NCBI GenBank assembly: GCA_037157565.1
Contig: JAZHRO010000022.1
Span: 9,672,001-9,736,000 of the forward strand
DNA from: Thalassia testudinum
Lineage: Eukaryota > Streptophyta > Magnoliopsida > Alismatales > Hydrocharitaceae
Direction of reading: 5' to 3'
DNA: 64,000 nucleotides
The position numbers and the translations under genes are program-made. Under the pieces are notes generated by a model, which saw only the letters and a program-made list of their open reading frames with translations, was not told where the DNA came from and searched no databases. Below, piece after piece: positions 33,300-44,367 of the stretch (position 1 is the first letter of the stretch; each line of letters starts with the position of its first letter).

Positions 33300-34548
33300 T
33301 CTAACTATTTGTGTCTAACTTCACAAAGTTTAAATTGCTTACCATCGTGGGTACTTATGTTAAAAACTTAAATTATTTACCCAAAAATTAAATTTTCACT
33401 ACTTTAAATTATATGTTGGAAACTTAAATAATATGTTCCTAACTTAAATAATGTGTCGCACTCATACGAACCTCAAATTGCATATGACTTGAGGTATTTG
33501 TGTCTAACTTGACAAAGTTTTTATTGCTTACTATCATAGGTTACTTGTGTTAAAAACTTAAATTATTTGTTTAAAACCTAAACTATATGTCACTGATTTA
33601 AATAATTTATTGTAAACTTAAATAATATGTTTCTAATTTAAATAAAGTGTCACACTCATATAAACCTCAAAATGCACATGACTTAAACTATTTGTATCTA
33701 ACTTGACAAAGTCTATATTGCTTACCATCATGGGTTACTTGTGTTAAAAACTTAAATTATTTGCTCAAAACTTAAATTATGTATCACTGATTTAAATTAT
33801 GTATTGTAAACTTAAATAATATATCCCTAACTTAAATAATGTGTCATATTCATACAAACCTTAAATTGCACATAACTTAAACTATTTGTCTAACTTGACA
33901 AAGTCTATATTGTTTCCCATCATGGGTTACTTGTGTTAAAAACTTAAATTATTTGCTTAAAACTTAAACTATGTGTCACTAATTTAAATTATACACATGT
34001 TGTAAACTTAAATAATATGTCCCTAACTTAAATAATGTGTCACACTTATACAAACCTCAAATTGCACATGACATAACCTATTTGTGTCTAACTTAACAAA
34101 GTATAAATTACTTGTCATCATGAGTTACCTGTGTTAAAAACTTAAATTATTTGCTCAAAACTTAAATTATGTGTTTAATTAAACTTAAATAATATGTCCC
34201 TAACTTAAATAATGTATCACACTTATACAAATCTCAAATTGCACATGACTTCAACTATTTGTGTCTAACTTGACAAAATCTATATTGGTTACCATCGTAG
34301 GCTAATTGTGTTAAAAACTTAAATTATTTGCTCAAAACTTAAATTATGTGTTACTGATTTAAATTATGTATTGTAAACTTAAATAATATGTCCCTAACTT
34401 AAATAATATATCACACTTATACAAACCTTAAATTGCACATGGCTTAAACTATTTGTGTCTAACTTGACAAAGTTTATATTGCTTATCATTGTGGGTTACT
34501 TGTGTTAAAAATTTAAATTATTTGCTCAAAACTTAACTAAAAGTGCTA
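33300..34548. repeat. Tandem repeat, about 193-bp unit, six to seven copies
   Basis: The block GTGTCTAACTTGACAAAG (with variants) recurs at about 33311, 33500, 33694, 33888, 34084, 34261 and 34455, a period of 177-197 bp. Within each unit ACTTAAATTATTTG and ACTTAAATAATATGTC repeat as subunits. The array stops at the LINE E insertion; related ACTTAAATAATATGTC sequence resumes at about 43340, so LINE E landed inside it. The block 34535-34548 (AACTAAAAGTGCTA) is the left target duplication of LINE E. Confidence 0.88.
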
Positions 34549-34720
34549 TTTTTTTTTAACAAAATCGGGAGCTAATTTTATTCATCCCCCACTCCCTGGA
34601 GACCAAAAAAGATAGGGGGACTACACCAAAACCTATCAGTACAAGAAAGAGAACCACAACTCCTGGTTTAGTACAAGATCAGCAAAAACAACGGCACAAC
34701 AAAAACCCCACAAGGGAAAA

Positions 34721-37700
34721 CTAAAAAACATAGGGGAGTTGCACCTTGTCGAGGAAGAGAATACCCTGAATCTTCGAAGGAAGCGAGTGGACATTATCAA
34801 AATAAATCCAATCTACAGCACCAAGATCAGCAATATGGCGAGCCAAAGAGTTGACCATACAATGCAAAAAATCTAGCAAGACAATGTGGTGCTGATGGCC
34901 TTGAATAAGTTGGAAGATCAACTTGGCATACCATGGAACATCCACCTTCCCATTCCACCAATAATATAGCATAGAAGAATCAATCTCAACTTGAAAATTC
35001 ATCAAAGAAATAGTAGAGCAAGAAACTGCATTCCAGAGAATATGGAGGATATCACAATCAGAATTAATAACACGCATACTACCAGCAGCACCCTGAATAA
35101 AATCGCCCTTGCAATTTCTAACCACCCAACCACCAAAGATAATGCCATCCCCAAAGGAAATACTGACGTTGAGTTTGAACCCAACTGTAGGAATGACCCA
35201 AGACAATTTGAGAGGGGAGGAGTTATGAGAGCAAAACCAGGAATGAAGATTGAATTCATCCCAATGGCGCTGAAGGATAGAGGCAAAATTCTTGAGAGGA
35301 AAGGAGTCATGTATAATGCGATTCCTGATGAGCTAGATATTAGTCCATATGAAACAAATTAGACCTTTATTGATTTGAGAGGATGTGGAATTGCTCGTGG
35401 AATTCAGGATATCAGCAAAGCGGGAAGGAGAGATAAAGGGTCGATGTGCCTGATCAAAAACCCAATCAAATACATAGATGGCAAGCAGACTCTCCTAAAA
35501 TAAATGATGCGTGGTCTCACAGGAAGGAACACTACAACGGATGCATTTAGAAGCCAAAGGAATACGCAGTTGATTGATATTATCATTCGTAGGTAAGCTA
35601 TTATGAAGGATTTGCCAAGTACAGAGAGTAATTCTAAGAGGGAGTTTAAGATTCTGAAGGAGCTTCCATGATCTATTGTGAGTATGGGAGGGAAAATGAC
35701 TACCATAAACAGAGGCAACCGAAATAAAATCGGAGGTAGAAACCTTCCAAATGGGAATATCCAGAAGACTCTTAGTGGTGCAATTAGAGATGAGGGAGCG
35801 GATGTGATTTGGAATCATGTGAAGCAAAGGTGAACTGTACTCATTAGATAGAACATCTTTGACCAAAGTGGGAAGAGTAACAATAGATGGGGGGAAGGAA
35901 GTCCTTAAGCGGTTGATCACCAATCCACAAGTCGGTCCAGAAATCAATAAGACCCTCATGAATCTCCCAGCAGATGGAAGGCTTCATATGAATAAATGAA
36001 TCCCTCAGGACCTTAATCCTATGAGGGAGAAAGCCCATAAGACGGTCACCATATAGTTGCTTGACCAGCTTGCCATAAGGGGAATCATGAAAAAGGATAT
36101 TCCAAACATGTTTCATTCTAAGGGAATCGATCAGAAGGGAAAGATCCCGGATACCAAGGCCCCCCAGATGATAGGGGCGCGAAATACACTTCCAATTGAC
36201 CCAATGATGTTTTTTACTAGGGTTCCCCGAGCCCCAAAAGAAGTTAGCAAAAAGAGTTTCCAGCTTACGAAAGTTCGCTTTAGGGACTTCAAGAACGGAG
36301 AGAATATTTATAGGAATGGATGATAAGACATGCTTGATCAGAAGAAGTGTCGCAGAAGCAGAAAGGAGGTTAGCCTTCCAAGATGCAAGTTTGGCCTGTA
36401 ATTTCTCAATGATGGAATGGAAATAAGAAAACTTAGCTCTCCCCAGAAAAATAGGGCAACCCAGAGAGGTGAATGGGAAAGTACCCAGTTGGAAGCCAGT
36501 GAGTTGGAGAATACGGGAGATTTTACTAGAAGGGAAAATTTTCCCAACAAAACAGGAGCTTTTGGTCAGGCTAACTTTTTGATGAAAGGTGTTCTCGAAA
36601 CGCTTGATGAAGGCAGCTAGGTTGGAAACGGAATTAATGGAGCCATTTAGGAAAATGATAATATTAGCAGCACAAAGGAGGGCAATAGGGGGGAAACTCC
36701 TCTTTTGATGGAAAAGGGAGAAATCTTTCCCATGAGAACCTGGTCCTTTAGGCCCCGAATAAAAGTCTCCAAAAAGAGATCAAAGAGATAAGGAGAAAGG
36801 GGGTCTCCTTAGCGAAGCCCATGAGATATGGTGAAAAAAGGTGAGGACACCCCGTCAACTAGAATAGAAGACCCACTATGCTCCACACAAGCTTTAAATA
36901 AAGATATGCATTTATGAGAGAACCCAAATTTCTCCAGAATACAGTAGAGAGCAAACCATTCCACTTTGTTGTAGGCTTTCTCAAGATCGAGTTGAAAAAT
37001 AACATTAGAGCCATAGACTTTACGATCAATCCTCTGGGTAAGCTCAAAGGTGGACGCAATGTGATCAAACATAGACCTACCTTTGATAAACCCACCCTGC
37101 TCAGGAGAGATCAATTTAGAGAAAAGATTGCTAAGACGGTTCGCCAGGATCCCAGAGGTAATCTTATAACAAATGTTGTAGAGACTAATTGGCCTAAAGT
37201 CCGACAGATGCAAAGGAGAATCCTTTTTGGCAATAAGCAAAATGAAGGTATTGTTGAAGGCATGTGAGGGATTCGTATGAGAGAAAAAGGAGATGATGAC
37301 AGCCACCAAGTCTTTTTTTATGATCTCCCAAAAAGCCAAAAAGAATTCATAATTAAAACCATCAAGGCTAGGAGAGCGAACGTTGGGCATGGAAAGAATA
37401 GAGAAAATTTCATGTTCCGAAAGCACATGAGAAATAGAATAGGAATCATTATCAAAAACCAGAGTCAGAACAAAATCAAGGAAGTAGTCAAGGGTGGAGG
37501 AACCCTCAGAAGAAAGAATATTCTGGAAGTGACTGATGGAATTGGAAACAGCACTATCCCAGGATCCATTTCCCACGAGAGAAGGGAGTTGTGCAACCTC
37601 TTGGCGAATTTCCATTTAATATAGGAGAAGAACTTGTTACACCTTTCACCCTCTTTGATCCAGTTAACTTTAGCCACTTGAAGAAGGCAATCATTTTGCT

Positions 37701-38704
37701 TAATCAAGGCATAATTGAGTTTTGATTTAGTTGAATTGAGCTCAGTGTAAACCTCGTCATTCCAGAAGGAAGAGAGTCTCATGTCCAGGTCCTCATAGAG
37801 GGTCTCAAGCTTGTCCACCTACTAGTGGATATCCCCAACAGTCGATTGACTCCAAGATTTTATAGCCTTTTTTAAGATGATCAATTTGGAGAAAAAATGA
37901 TCTATAGGATTTTGGGAGGACGAAGAGGAGTAGGCCCAAATTGAAGAAACCAAATCACAAAGGGAGGGTTCCCTAAGTCACATGTTCATAAAGCGAAAAG
38001 GTCGGGACTTGGATTCGGCTGGGGACAAAAGGGTAGTGAGGATCGGAGCATGATCAGAGTTGCAATGAGGTAAGTATTTACCAAAAGGGGAGAAGGAAAG
38101 GCAGTCAGTAGAGGAGAGAATACAGTTTAGTTTCTGATAAATGCGCGCAGAACCTCTACGACCATTACACCAGGATAATTGGCTCCTACCCAACGGAAGA
38201 TCAACCAAAGAAAGGGAGTCAATAAAATAGGCAAAATCTACAGCTTGGGCATCCCTAAAAGGGTGCACCCCCACTCTTTTCAAATGGCCGAAGAATACAG
38301 TTGAAGTCGCCGCCTATCATCCAAGGAAGAGAAGAGGATTGATGGAAGTCAAATAAATACTGCCAAAGGGAGCGCCTGCAATCAATATCATAAGAAGCAT
38401 AAACTGCAGAGATGGAGATAATCTTCGAATTGAACTTACACAGGATAGATAAAGATTGGGGCATGGCATCAATAATGGAAATGTCAATCGACTTTCTAGA
38501 AAAACACCATATATTTAGGACTCTACTATCAACGCAAACATTATCAAAGTTCAAGGCAACCTTAGCAATCTGGGATTGGGCTAAGTCTGCAAAAGGCTCC
38601 ATCACAACAATCACATCAAGATGAAATTTAACAATCAGATGAGTAAGCCGATTGAGGGTGGGGGTATTTAGAATACCCCTACAATTCCAGAAGAGGCACT
38701 TCAT
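34721..38704 (-). pseudogene. LINE E ORF2: endonuclease, RT, zf-RVT, RNase H
   Basis: ATG at 38704 opens an APE-type endonuclease (MKCLFWNCRG; VVMEPFAD with Glu; MIGGDFNCIL; SDHAPIL near 38050). RT blocks at 36809-37615: FRPISLYNICYKITSGILAN, QGGFIKGRSMFDHI, FQLDLEKAYNKVEW, then a stop in GLR-stop-GDPLSPYLF. The polymerase box is LLCAANIIIF (36663-36674) in place of LLYADDIIIF, so both catalytic Asp are gone. zf-RVT region near 35500-35700. A C-terminal RNase H-like domain (34721-35206) starts FKLNVSISFGDG where NVDGS is usual, keeps VEIDSS, and ends NSLARHIAD. The remains show an L1 enzyme that once had all four domains. Confidence 0.87.
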
Positions 38705-38899
38705 AAGTCAAAGGATTTAGATCGGGATTTCGATCGACTTCTAGTAACTCTACCAGTACCACTGAAGGAATGACCACCACAGACTCCTCTAGTCTTAGGG
38801 GAAGAGTGTGCCACATATGCCAAGTCCTTAACACATGGTACTACTAGAGAATCCGAAAAACTTGAGAACTCCTCATCAGACCTGATCTCATAAGAGTTT

Positions 38900-40283
38900 T
38901 CATCATAGCTTGTAAAGGATTCATCACCAACAGGGATCTCAGAAATCAGGGGGGATCAGGAATAGGTGGAGGTAGAGGAGTAGAAAGAGGCAAATAAATA
39001 CCCCATTTGATAGGAAGATTGCCAGCACTAGGAGAACTCCTAAGGCTATCAATGCTAGACAGAACAAACAATTCATGGACACCATCAGAATAAGAAAACC
39101 ATTAGAATCCTGCCGAGAATCAACACAAGTAAGAGCACAAAGCACAGAGTTTAGAGAGTTAAAATCGGGAAAATCATGGAAAACTTGAAGCATCAAGCAT
39201 CCTAAGTACTTTACCACTAAGGGCGACATCTCCAGAGTCATCGAAAGTAACCGGGTACGTGAAAGCACTTCAATCTCCAGATGAGCATTAGATAAAGAAA
39301 TCAAAATAGAGCAAGAACACAACCATTCAGAAATCAAAGATCCAAGAGAACCATCACCACCAAAGGAAGAGGAAGTCACCTGCGCCCCCGAGAGGGGGGG
39401 AAGAGAAGAAGCAGTAGGAGAAGAAAGGCAGATTAGATGAGCAAGACGGATACGCTTAGCTTTATGCCTCCACAGAATGCTCTTATGACGCTAGACCTTC
39501 CTCGCATGCTGATCTTCAGATATAGAAGGTTCCCGCCCTAAAGAAGGAGAAGAATTATTACAGATCGAGGAATTACACGATTCGGCCCCACCCTGATCAA
39601 CAGGCGAGGAGGCAGAGGTCGGTTCTCGATCAACTGAGCTGTCCTCCTTAGGAACATCAGGAGACTGGGATAAAGCAGGATCAGCACGAGGGAGGAGCTA
39701 GTAGCTTCAGGCTTAGCTTTCTCATAGTTAGCACCACCTACAGAGGCAGAAATATTGCAAATCGATTCCAAGTGACCTATCTTAAGGCACTTACGACAGA
39801 AAAGCGGAACCTGCTCATAGATAACCTTTTGCTCAACAAGCTCAGAACCATTAAAGAACCGAATGGAGGAAGGCCTGGGAACCATCAAGTTGATTTCAAT
39901 CGAAACACAAGGGTAACCTGGGCGAAAACCTTCGAGCGAACGAGGGTAGACACAAATCGGCACCCTAAGTTGATAAGCCAAAGATATTAATGCATTAGGA
40001 TGCAACAAATGAAGGTTCAGCCTAGGGAAAGCCACCCAAACTAGAACACGCGTAGTAGGGGCATCCAAACGGAAGGAAGGGCTCCAACGAATCAGTTGAA
40101 TCCTAACCCGCTCAAGGAAAAACAACTCGCGCACAAGGACCTTAGCAAAATCTGCATATAAGGCACATCTGATGAAGAAATGACAAGAATCAAGGGGAAC
40201 AATCGAGAAAGCAGAAATCTGAATCTTCTTCACTAAGAAATCCGATAAAGCTTGAAGAGGGGGTTTGGGACCCCAAGCACTAG
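38900..40283 (-). pseudogene. LINE E ORF1, main part (DUF4283-type, zinc knuckle)
   Basis: The frame 39538-40233 reads VKKIQISAFSIVPLDSCHFF upstream, then VWVAFPRLNLHLLHPNALIS and RPSSIRFFNGSELVEQKVIY, and ends in CRKCLKIGHLESIC, a complete C-X2-C-X4-H-X4-C knuckle. This matches the DUF4283 plus knuckle proteins of plant L1 elements, which bind the element's RNA. The C-terminal part to about 38900 is in shifted frames. The N-terminal part was separated by solo LTR-2 and continues at 43070-43289. Confidence 0.78.
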
Positions 40284-41727
40284 TGTTATGACCCGATTCC
40301 CAAATCCCTATGAGACACGAGAATCAGACCGACTCGACTGATCCTAAGACCCAGTCGTCCAACGAGAAAGTAACCAAAAAGCAGTAAAGTAAACCACATT
40401 CACCATGCAAGTAACTAACAGTAACAAATGTATAGCAGTAAAGAAAAGAACTACTATAGTACATACCACCACAACAGTAGAGAATTAAAAACAGGTACAG
40501 AAACATGGAGTTTACAATAAAAGATACAAGGTGAAACAGAAATACTCACTACTACAGAAAAATGGTACAACAAAGTACAACTACTGGGCTCTACTAAGCC
40601 CAGCGCCCTCCACAGCAGCAGGCTCTGGCTGCTCAACACCTGATCCTGAAAAAGGTGATAAATGTGACACGTCAGCGAAACACTGAGTAAAGTGGCAACC
40701 AACTAGCTAAGAAAACAGTAAAGGTGGACAAGTAGCTGTTATTTTTAATTTCTTTCTTTATTTCTTTAGTTACTCTTCTTGAATTATTTCTTAGATCTTT
40801 CTCTTGATATCGAATGTTCCTCGTGGGAACGATCTTGATTACAGTCTTTTCCGAAAAGTAAAAGTAGCACGTGGTGCTCTCCTGGCCGGGAGAGTCCCCC
40901 GTGGTGGTTCTACCCTCAGTCAACCACCCCAAGGTCACTGACGGACGTAATGGTGACTACGGCACGCGCGATAAACGCACGAGTAGCTACCCCGCACTGG
41001 CACGCGGTCAGTCGTTTCCGTTAACGGGTGCGCCCCAAAGCACAGCACGGAACCAGTATAGGGCAGAGCCCTCTCAGTAACAGGGGTCCAGCCCCTCCAC
41101 AGTAACCAAACAGGGGTCTTGCCCCTCCACAGTCCGCGCACCCTCGCCTGACTACCTTGGTATGCCCAGTGGGCCTAACAAGTCGGTGTAGGACGGCTAG
41201 CTGAACCCCGGGGCCCATGGGGTGGCTAGCTCTCTCCCTACACTAGTAGCTCTCCCCGGTACTGTGTACGCGAGGGCCAAAAGTCGATACAAAGTGGCCA
41301 GACCTAACCCCGGGTCCCTGGGGCGGCTAGCTCCGCTCTGCATTAAATGGGGGGGACAGTTGCTCTCCTTGGTACTCCGTACTCAAGGGCCAGCTCACTT
41401 CCCCAGTTCTATTCTATTTGTTTTCCAGGAGTTTTACTCCTAATTCCCCATAGGGTTCATGCTCATATTTTCAGGCCAAGCCATACTAGGTTTCATCATT
41501 TCAGTTTCATTCATATTTAGCCCGTGTTTCCAACATTTAATATCAATTTATATACAAGAAGCTCAAATTTAATTTCCAAACATCAGGAATACATGAAGTA
41601 GTTACTAGCAGCAGTACTCTACATTTCACAGGCAGCTGTTATCCAATTACAGGCAATTATCATTATTCTGTTTACTATCCAAGACTGCAATTCAGGTATT
41701 CAAGACATTCGTTTCAGTGTTTCTGTT

Positions 41728-41871
41728 CCTAGGATTCATGCCACACCCTAGGATCTATCATTCAATCTAGTTTCCAGGTCCTAGGATTCATGCCATACCC
41801 TAGGATCTATCATTCAATCTAGTTTTCAGGTCCTAGGATTCATGCCATACCCTAGGAATCTATCATTTATT
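41728..41871. repeat. 52-bp tandem repeat in solo LTR-2
   Basis: Units start at 41728, 41780 and 41832, each beginning CCTAGGATTCATGCC and containing a second CCTAGG; the third is incomplete. Confidence 0.88.
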
Positions 41872-42158
41872 TCAGAGATGCATTTATGTTTGTAAGTAAT
41901 TAAGGGGAGCCACTCTACCTGCAAAATCGGGAGTGATGGGGGTGTGATCGGCAGATCCACATGCCTCCGCAACCCCGAGAGCCGCAACAGAACGAGGTCC
42001 TAACACAAGGATCAAACACAGGGAACCACTCAGAACAGAATCAAAGTATTTTAAACAGGTAGAGGAACAAATTCTGAGAAGAACAGAATCTCAAATGCGG
42101 AAATCGAACCTCAAACGGACCCTAAACGGGTCAAAAATGACAACTCTGACTCAAATCA

Positions 42159-42548
42159 AACGTCTGGAACACCTTCCAAACGTCTTAAAAGGTGGTCCAG
42201 GTCATACCTCACTCTGCGCTTCTCCTCAGACATCCAAGGATCCTGCTGAACCATCTGGACCCAGTTCCAGATGTCCTACCACATCTCCGAACGTCTGGAG
42301 ACGCTCTCCGTCGTCTGGTGCTGTGCTCAGACGTCTGAATCGCATTGGAAGGTGTGTCCCGTGCCTTTCCAAAGTGAAACCTGCACGCATATGCAACACT
42401 CTTAACATAACATGAGACAGAACTTTCGGTTGAGCGACCTGCATGGTCGTATCCGCAAAAGGAAGCGGAGGAAGGAATACGTACCTCTTAGACGTCTAGC
42501 GCTCCCTCCAGACGTCGCTCGCGTCGTCTGGACGTAGGTCCAAACGTC
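42159..42548. promoter_or_regulatory. Phased GACGTC array, downstream clusters of solo LTR-2
   Basis: Cores, many with one base changed, start at 42159 and 42179; at 42229, 42250, 42270, 42290, 42310 and 42330 (one 21-bp step, then 20-bp steps); and at 42491, 42511, 42523 and 42543 (20, 12, 20). The spacing equals that of solo LTR-1 although individual hexamers have mutated. Confidence 0.7.
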
Positions 42549-42986
42549 TGATTCTGGGAAAAATTCCCAGAATCAGAACCTCCTCGCCTTCTTTCTGCTG
42601 CGCACGACCGTGCCGCGCTCGCCTGCCTGCTGCCTGAGCTGCAGCAACACCGGGGTAACCTCCCTAGCACCACGCTCCTCTGCATGCCCGTCGGCCGGCC
42701 CCGAGCTGCTCCGGCGAGCTCGCTCTCTCTTCCTCGCACGCTCTCCCTCTTCTCCCCTCTCGCTGCACCTCCTCTCCGCACGCACCCGGCAGCAGCTGCT
42801 GCCCTCGCTCTCTCTCTCTCATGCTCACGCTAGAAGATGGAGGAGATGGTGGGGTGGTGGGTGAGGGAGAGGGAAGGGTATTTGAAGGCGTGGGGGGGAG
42901 AAAAGGCACCTGCAGGTCGGCGGGTTTCAGTCTGCGCGCGCACACGCGCAGACTCGCAATCGTACACATGCAAAAATTTATTTTCA

Positions 42987-43032
42987 GACGTCTGGGAAGG
43001 TGTCCAGACGTCTGGACCAACTCCCAGATGTC
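42987..43032. promoter_or_regulatory. Phased GACGTC array, U3-side cluster of solo LTR-2
   Basis: Cores at 42987, 43007 and 43027 (GATGTC), 20 bp apart, about 35-80 bp from the U3 end. Confidence 0.68.
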
Positions 43033-43069
43033 TTAAAAAGCGTTTGATGTCTCGGGTCTTAACAACTAG

Positions 43070-43289
43070 CTATCAGACAGAAGGAAAAACCCTTGCTAAG
43101 GGAAGAGATCTCATCAGTAGAGAAAATCGTACACGACAAACCATCACGAATCTTCGGAAGATGAACCTGAAGGCCAATATTAGGTAGTGGGGAGGGGGAA
43201 GCGCTTGAACCCTTCACAACAATCGCAAAGGAGGGCTTCTTCGACGGTCGAGGAAGCCGAAGAACCGGGTTTCGAGTGGGGCGAAGATG
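43070..43289 (-). pseudogene. LINE E ORF1, N-terminal fragment
   Basis: Minus-strand translation gives KPSFAIVVKGSSASPSPLP, LQVHLPKIRDGLS and STDEISSLSKGFSFCLIA, the start of the DUF4283-type ORF1. It is joined to 40283 when solo LTR-2 (with its ACTAG duplication) is removed. It begins at the 5' end of LINE E with little or no leader, so the element may be slightly 5'-truncated. Confidence 0.7.
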
Positions 43290-43303
43290 AACTAAAAGTG
43301 CTA

Positions 43304-43462
43304 CATTGTGGCTGCATTGAGCACCACTTGTTAATTCCGTTACAAACTTAAATAATATGTCTAAGAACTTAAACTATTAGTCACTGTTTGAAATAAGCTA
43401 TTTTAGACTTAAAAAATACGTTTCAAACTTAAATATTTTGTCCTCTTTTAAAAGTGATGTGT
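43304..43462. other. Mutator-like element interior between LINE E and solo LTR-3
   Basis: Contains ACTTAAATAATATGTC-type repeats like those at 33300-34534, confirming continuity across LINE E. Confidence 0.65.
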
Positions 43463-43493
43463 TGTTAAGACTTGTGTTATTTGAGCCTTTTAA

Positions 43494-43539
43494 GACGTCT
43501 GGACTGTGGGTCAGACATCTGAACACCTTCCTAGACGTC
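43494..43539. promoter_or_regulatory. Phased GACGTC array, U3 cluster of solo LTR-3
   Basis: Cores at 43494, 43514 (GACATC) and 43534, 20 bp apart, upstream of the TATA box. Confidence 0.7.
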
Positions 43540-43660
43540 TGGAAATCAAAAATTTTGAGTACGAGCTCGCGTCTGCACGTGGACTGTGCGCAAACAGTAC
43601 TCTCGTTTTCCTTCCCTTCTCTCTCTCCCCGCCTCTAGTAAACCCTAAACCCCTCAACCT

Positions 43661-43666
43661 TATAAA
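43661..43666 (+). promoter_or_regulatory. Likely TATA box of solo LTR-3
   Basis: TATAAA within CCTTATAAACCCC, about 200 bp from the U3 end and followed by a CT-rich leader (CTTCTCCCTCTCTCG), a usual plant core promoter arrangement. It places the first GACGTC cluster upstream and the other clusters downstream of the likely start. Confidence 0.6.
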
Positions 43667-43974
43667 CCCCTTCTCCCTCTCTCGTTTTCCCCACACCAGC
43701 CACCTTCCCCTCTTCATCTCCACTCCAGCCAGAGAGCTAGCACGAGCGAGAGAGCGCGAGGGCGGTGTCGAGGAGTGGCGTGAGGAGAGGAGGAGTGAGC
43801 TCACGAGCTTGTGGGGGAGCTCACCGTGAGCGACGCGTGCGCGAAGAGGAGTACGTCGGGGGAGTCCTCCCCAACGCTGCTGCAGCCGGAGCTGTAGGTG
43901 AGGAGGCGAGGCACGGCCACGCGCGATGCGAGAGAGTGGAAGCAGGTTCTGGTTCTGCGTTTTTCCCAGAATCA

Positions 43975-44367
43975 GACGTCTGGAGTGACCTCTAGACGAT
44001 GGAGCGGACGTCTGGAGGCAGTTCCAGACATCTGAGGAGAGGGTTTCGCGAAAGTACGTCCTCTTTGTAGATATGGCCATGCAGGCTGCTTTGCTGCTAC
44101 CCTGTTGCATGCCTTTTTGAGGAGATTGTGTGGTGGCGTTGTAGGATTTGCTTCGAGAAGGCACGGGACACGCCCTCCTACGCATTTTAGACATCTGGGG
44201 AGCTTACCAGACAACTAGAAGCACTTCCAGACGTCCGGAGAGGTGGTCGAACGTTTGGAGCTGGGTCCAGACGGTCTAGAAGAGTTTCTGGACGTCTGAG
44301 GATTGACGCAGAACTTGAGGTACGTTACTGAACACTTTTAAGACGTCTGGAAGTTGTTTCAGACGTC
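43975..44367. promoter_or_regulatory. Phased GACGTC array, downstream clusters of solo LTR-3
   Basis: Cores at 43975, 43995, 44007 and 44027 (20, 12, 20); at 44190, 44210, 44230, 44250, 44270 and 44291 (four 20-bp steps and one 21); and at 44342 and 44362 (20). These are the mirror-image counterparts of the clusters in solo LTR-1 and LTR-2. They lie downstream of the likely TATA box, so they would be transcribed. Confidence 0.72.

Larger units (their letters stand above)
40284..43064 (-). repeat. Solo LTR-2, diverged gypsy-family LTR (2781 bp)
   Basis: Termini TGTTATGACCCG and CGGGTCTTAACA are inverted repeats (11 of 12), flanked by the perfect 5-bp duplication ACTAG (40279-40283 and 43065-43069). 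No internal region. It aligns along its length with solo LTR-1 but is clearly diverged, and shares features with solo LTR-3 (TGTTA ends, a 21-bp step in the GACGTC array). It lies within LINE E ORF1, so it is younger than LINE E. GC-rich frames at 42480-43190 are not genes. Confidence 0.93.
34549..43289 (-). mobile_element. LINE E: L1-type retrotransposon with RNase H domain
   Basis: Flanked by a perfect 14-bp duplication AACTAAAAGTGCTA (34535-34548 and 43290-43303). The 3' end is on the left, marked by a T run (34549-34557) that is the poly-A tail on the minus strand. ORF2 (endonuclease, RT, zf-RVT, RNase H) is at 34721-38704 and ORF1 at about 38900-43289, interrupted by solo LTR-2. Length without the LTR is about 5.96 kb. 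It differs from the LINE A/B/C family and carries the extra RNase H domain known in one group of plant L1 elements. Many stops; inactive. Confidence 0.92.

Noticed and set aside
42488..43187. GC-rich frames in solo LTR-2
   Set aside because: Same reason: LTR composition, opposite strands equally open.
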